Positions 4,379-5,505 of a DNA stretch of 5,505 nucleotides are shown piece by piece. Numbering within the stretch: the stretch's first letter is position 1; every line of letters begins with the position of its first letter. This DNA comes from Acidilobaceae archaeon (GTDB taxonomy: Archaea; Thermoproteota; Thermoprotei_A; Sulfolobales; Acidilobaceae): contig JALURD010000081.1 in the NCBI GenBank assembly GCA_027057815.1, positions 1 to 5,505 on the forward strand. The letters run 5' to 3'. The notes under the pieces were generated by a model. It was not told where the DNA came from and searched no databases. It saw nothing but the letters and a program-made list of their open reading frames with translations. Made by a program: the position numbers and the translations under genes.

Positions 4379-5505
4379 CCTCTGAGAGGAAGCTCTGCAT
4401 GGGTGTTGATATAGAGTCTGGTAAGCCTGGTAGCTCTAAGGCTAGGTATAGTGTTGCCATTGTTGACGCGGATGGCAGATTAGTGTATAAAGCGTCGTCT
4501 GCTCCCCTCTCCAGGTTGATCAGGCTTGCATGGGACTATAGGCCTCGTTGCATAGCCACTGATAATGTCTTTGAGCTAGCTGAATCCGTTAGAGACCTTG
4601 CTAGACTCGCCTCTCTACTCCCACCAGAGACGAGAATAGTCCAAGTGACTGCTAAGCATGCGGGTAGCATGGAAACTCTTGGTGAGGCTGCGAAGCGCGT
4701 TGGAGTAGAGCTTGACTCAAAGCCTACTCCTGCGAAGACTGCATACCTGGCCGCGTTGATAGCCCTCCATGGTGGCGGGGCTGAGGTACGGTTCAGGGAG
4801 GAGAAGACCCTCATCATAGTGTCTAAGGGCAGATCACCGAAAGGCGGTGGGATGAGTCATGAGAGATATATGAGAAGGATAAGGGCGAGTGTCCAGAGGG
4901 CTACAAGAAAGATTGAGGAAGCCCTAGAGAGAGCGGGGCTTGACTTCGATCTAACTATAAGGAAAGGTAAGGGCGGTTATGACTCGGCTGTTTTCACTGT
5001 TTATGCTCCCAGGGAGGCCCTGAAAGGGGTAGTCAGGCCGCATAGAGGCATAGACTACTCGATTACAATTAAGAGTGTTTACGGGTCTTCCTTCGATTTC
5101 GGCGAGAGAAAGAAGGAGGCCACAAAGAGGCCCGTCATCCTCGGTGTCGACCCCGGTATAACGACTGGTATAGCTATACTCGACCTGGAGGGCAGACTCT
5201 TATACCTTGGGAGCGGTAAAAGCTTAGATAGAGGGACCATTCTCGACATTGTCAGAGAGTATGGGAAACCCGTTGTAGTGGCAGTGGATACCAGCCAGGT
5301 CCCAGACACCGTTAAAAAGATAGCCTCGCAGTTCAATGCCGAAGTCTACGCGCCACCCGAAGACTTGAGTGTAGCCGAGAAGAATGAAATAGCGCAAAGA
5401 GTCCTCGGGCGCACCCCTAACTCTACACATGAAAGGGATGCACTTGCCGCCGCATACAAGGCATGGACGGCTGTTAGGGATAAGATGGAGAAGATCTCTA
5501 GCTAC
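4375..5505 (+). CDS. DUF460 / COG2433 RNase H-like (RuvC/YqgF-type) protein, 3' truncated by window
   Basis: This is the N-terminal 377 residues of a predicted archaeal nuclease-like protein of unproven function; full-length relatives are roughly 600-650 residues with a coiled-coil-rich C-terminus, which is not visible here. The first RNase H-like segment (about 6-135) shows MGVDIESG (D12) and IATDN (D63). A basic linker contains SKGRSPKGGGM (150-160) and an Arg/Lys-rich helix (162-187). The second segment (about 252-366) has the RuvC-type motifs GVDPGITTG (D259), VAVDTS (D305) and HERDALAAA (E353, D355). All three acidic positions are present there, so metal-dependent nuclease or junction-binding activity is plausible. 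The TTG start overlaps the rio2 stop as TTGA with GGTGA six bases before it. ATG 4399, preceded by GAGAGGA, is possible but would clip the first beta strand. The frame is open to the window edge. Confidence 0.92.
   Translation, partial: MTSERKLCMGVDIESGKPGSSKARYSVAIVDADGRLVYKASSAPLSRLIRLAWDYRPRCIATDNVFELAESVRDLARLASLLPPETRIVQVTAKHAGSMETLGEAAKRVGVELDSKPTPAKTAYLAALIALHGGGAEVRFREEKTLIIVSKGRSPKGGGMSHERYMRRIRASVQRATRKIEEALERAGLDFDLTIRKGKGGYDSAVFTVYAPREALKGVVRPHRGIDYSITIKSVYGSSFDFGERKKEATKRPVILGVDPGITTGIAILDLEGRLLYLGSGKSLDRGTILDIVREYGKPVVVAVDTSQVPDTVKKIASQFNAEVYAPPEDLSVAEKNEIAQRVLGRTPNSTHERDALAAAYKAWTAVRDKMEKISSY

Noticed and set aside
4536..5430. Minus-strand frames of 68-93 codons opposite the DUF460 gene
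   Set aside because: The plus strand holds a continuous frame with RuvC-type motifs through this whole stretch, so these are mirror frames.

Overview
The window looks like chromosomal DNA from a hyperthermophilic archaeon of the Thermoproteota (Crenarchaeota). The supporting signs are a Rio2 kinase with an N-terminal winged helix, a COG2433/DUF460 RNase H-fold protein (an archaeal family), and a Sec23/24-like VWA protein resembling the crenarchaeal archaellum repressor ArnB. Other signs are heavy use of AGG/AGA arginine and ATA isoleucine codons, frequent GTG and TTG starts, and AT-rich TATA-like boxes instead of bacterial -35/-10 promoters. I cannot name the genus from this sequence.

Layout, left to right. 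A minus-strand unit fills 1-1234: a complete VWA-domain protein, followed downstream by the first codons of another gene that overlaps its stop codon and leaves the window at base 1. A 120-base divergent promoter region (1235-1354) separates it from plus-strand pyrG (CTP synthase, 1355-2956). PyrG converges on, and overlaps by 14 bases, a small minus-strand ArsR-like winged-helix regulator (2943-3284, or 3293 with the earlier start). A second divergent region of about 190 bases carries an AT-rich palindrome and four alternating ATACA/TGTAT half-sites. Next comes the plus-strand rio2 gene (3476-4378). Its stop overlaps the start of a DUF460 gene that runs off the right edge, with 377 codons visible.

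The pieces are mostly informational and housekeeping functions: CTP synthesis, small-subunit ribosome maturation (Rio2), and an uncharacterised two-domain nuclease-like protein translationally coupled to Rio2. The regulatory genes are the VWA protein, which probably partners with a phospho-signalling system, and the HTH protein, which may control its own promoter and possibly that of rio2.

Nothing resembles a mobile element, CRISPR array, rRNA or tRNA. The least understood parts are the DUF460 protein with one intact and one apparently degenerate RNase H-like domain, its stop/start overlap with rio2, and the repeat-rich divergent promoter beside the HTH gene.
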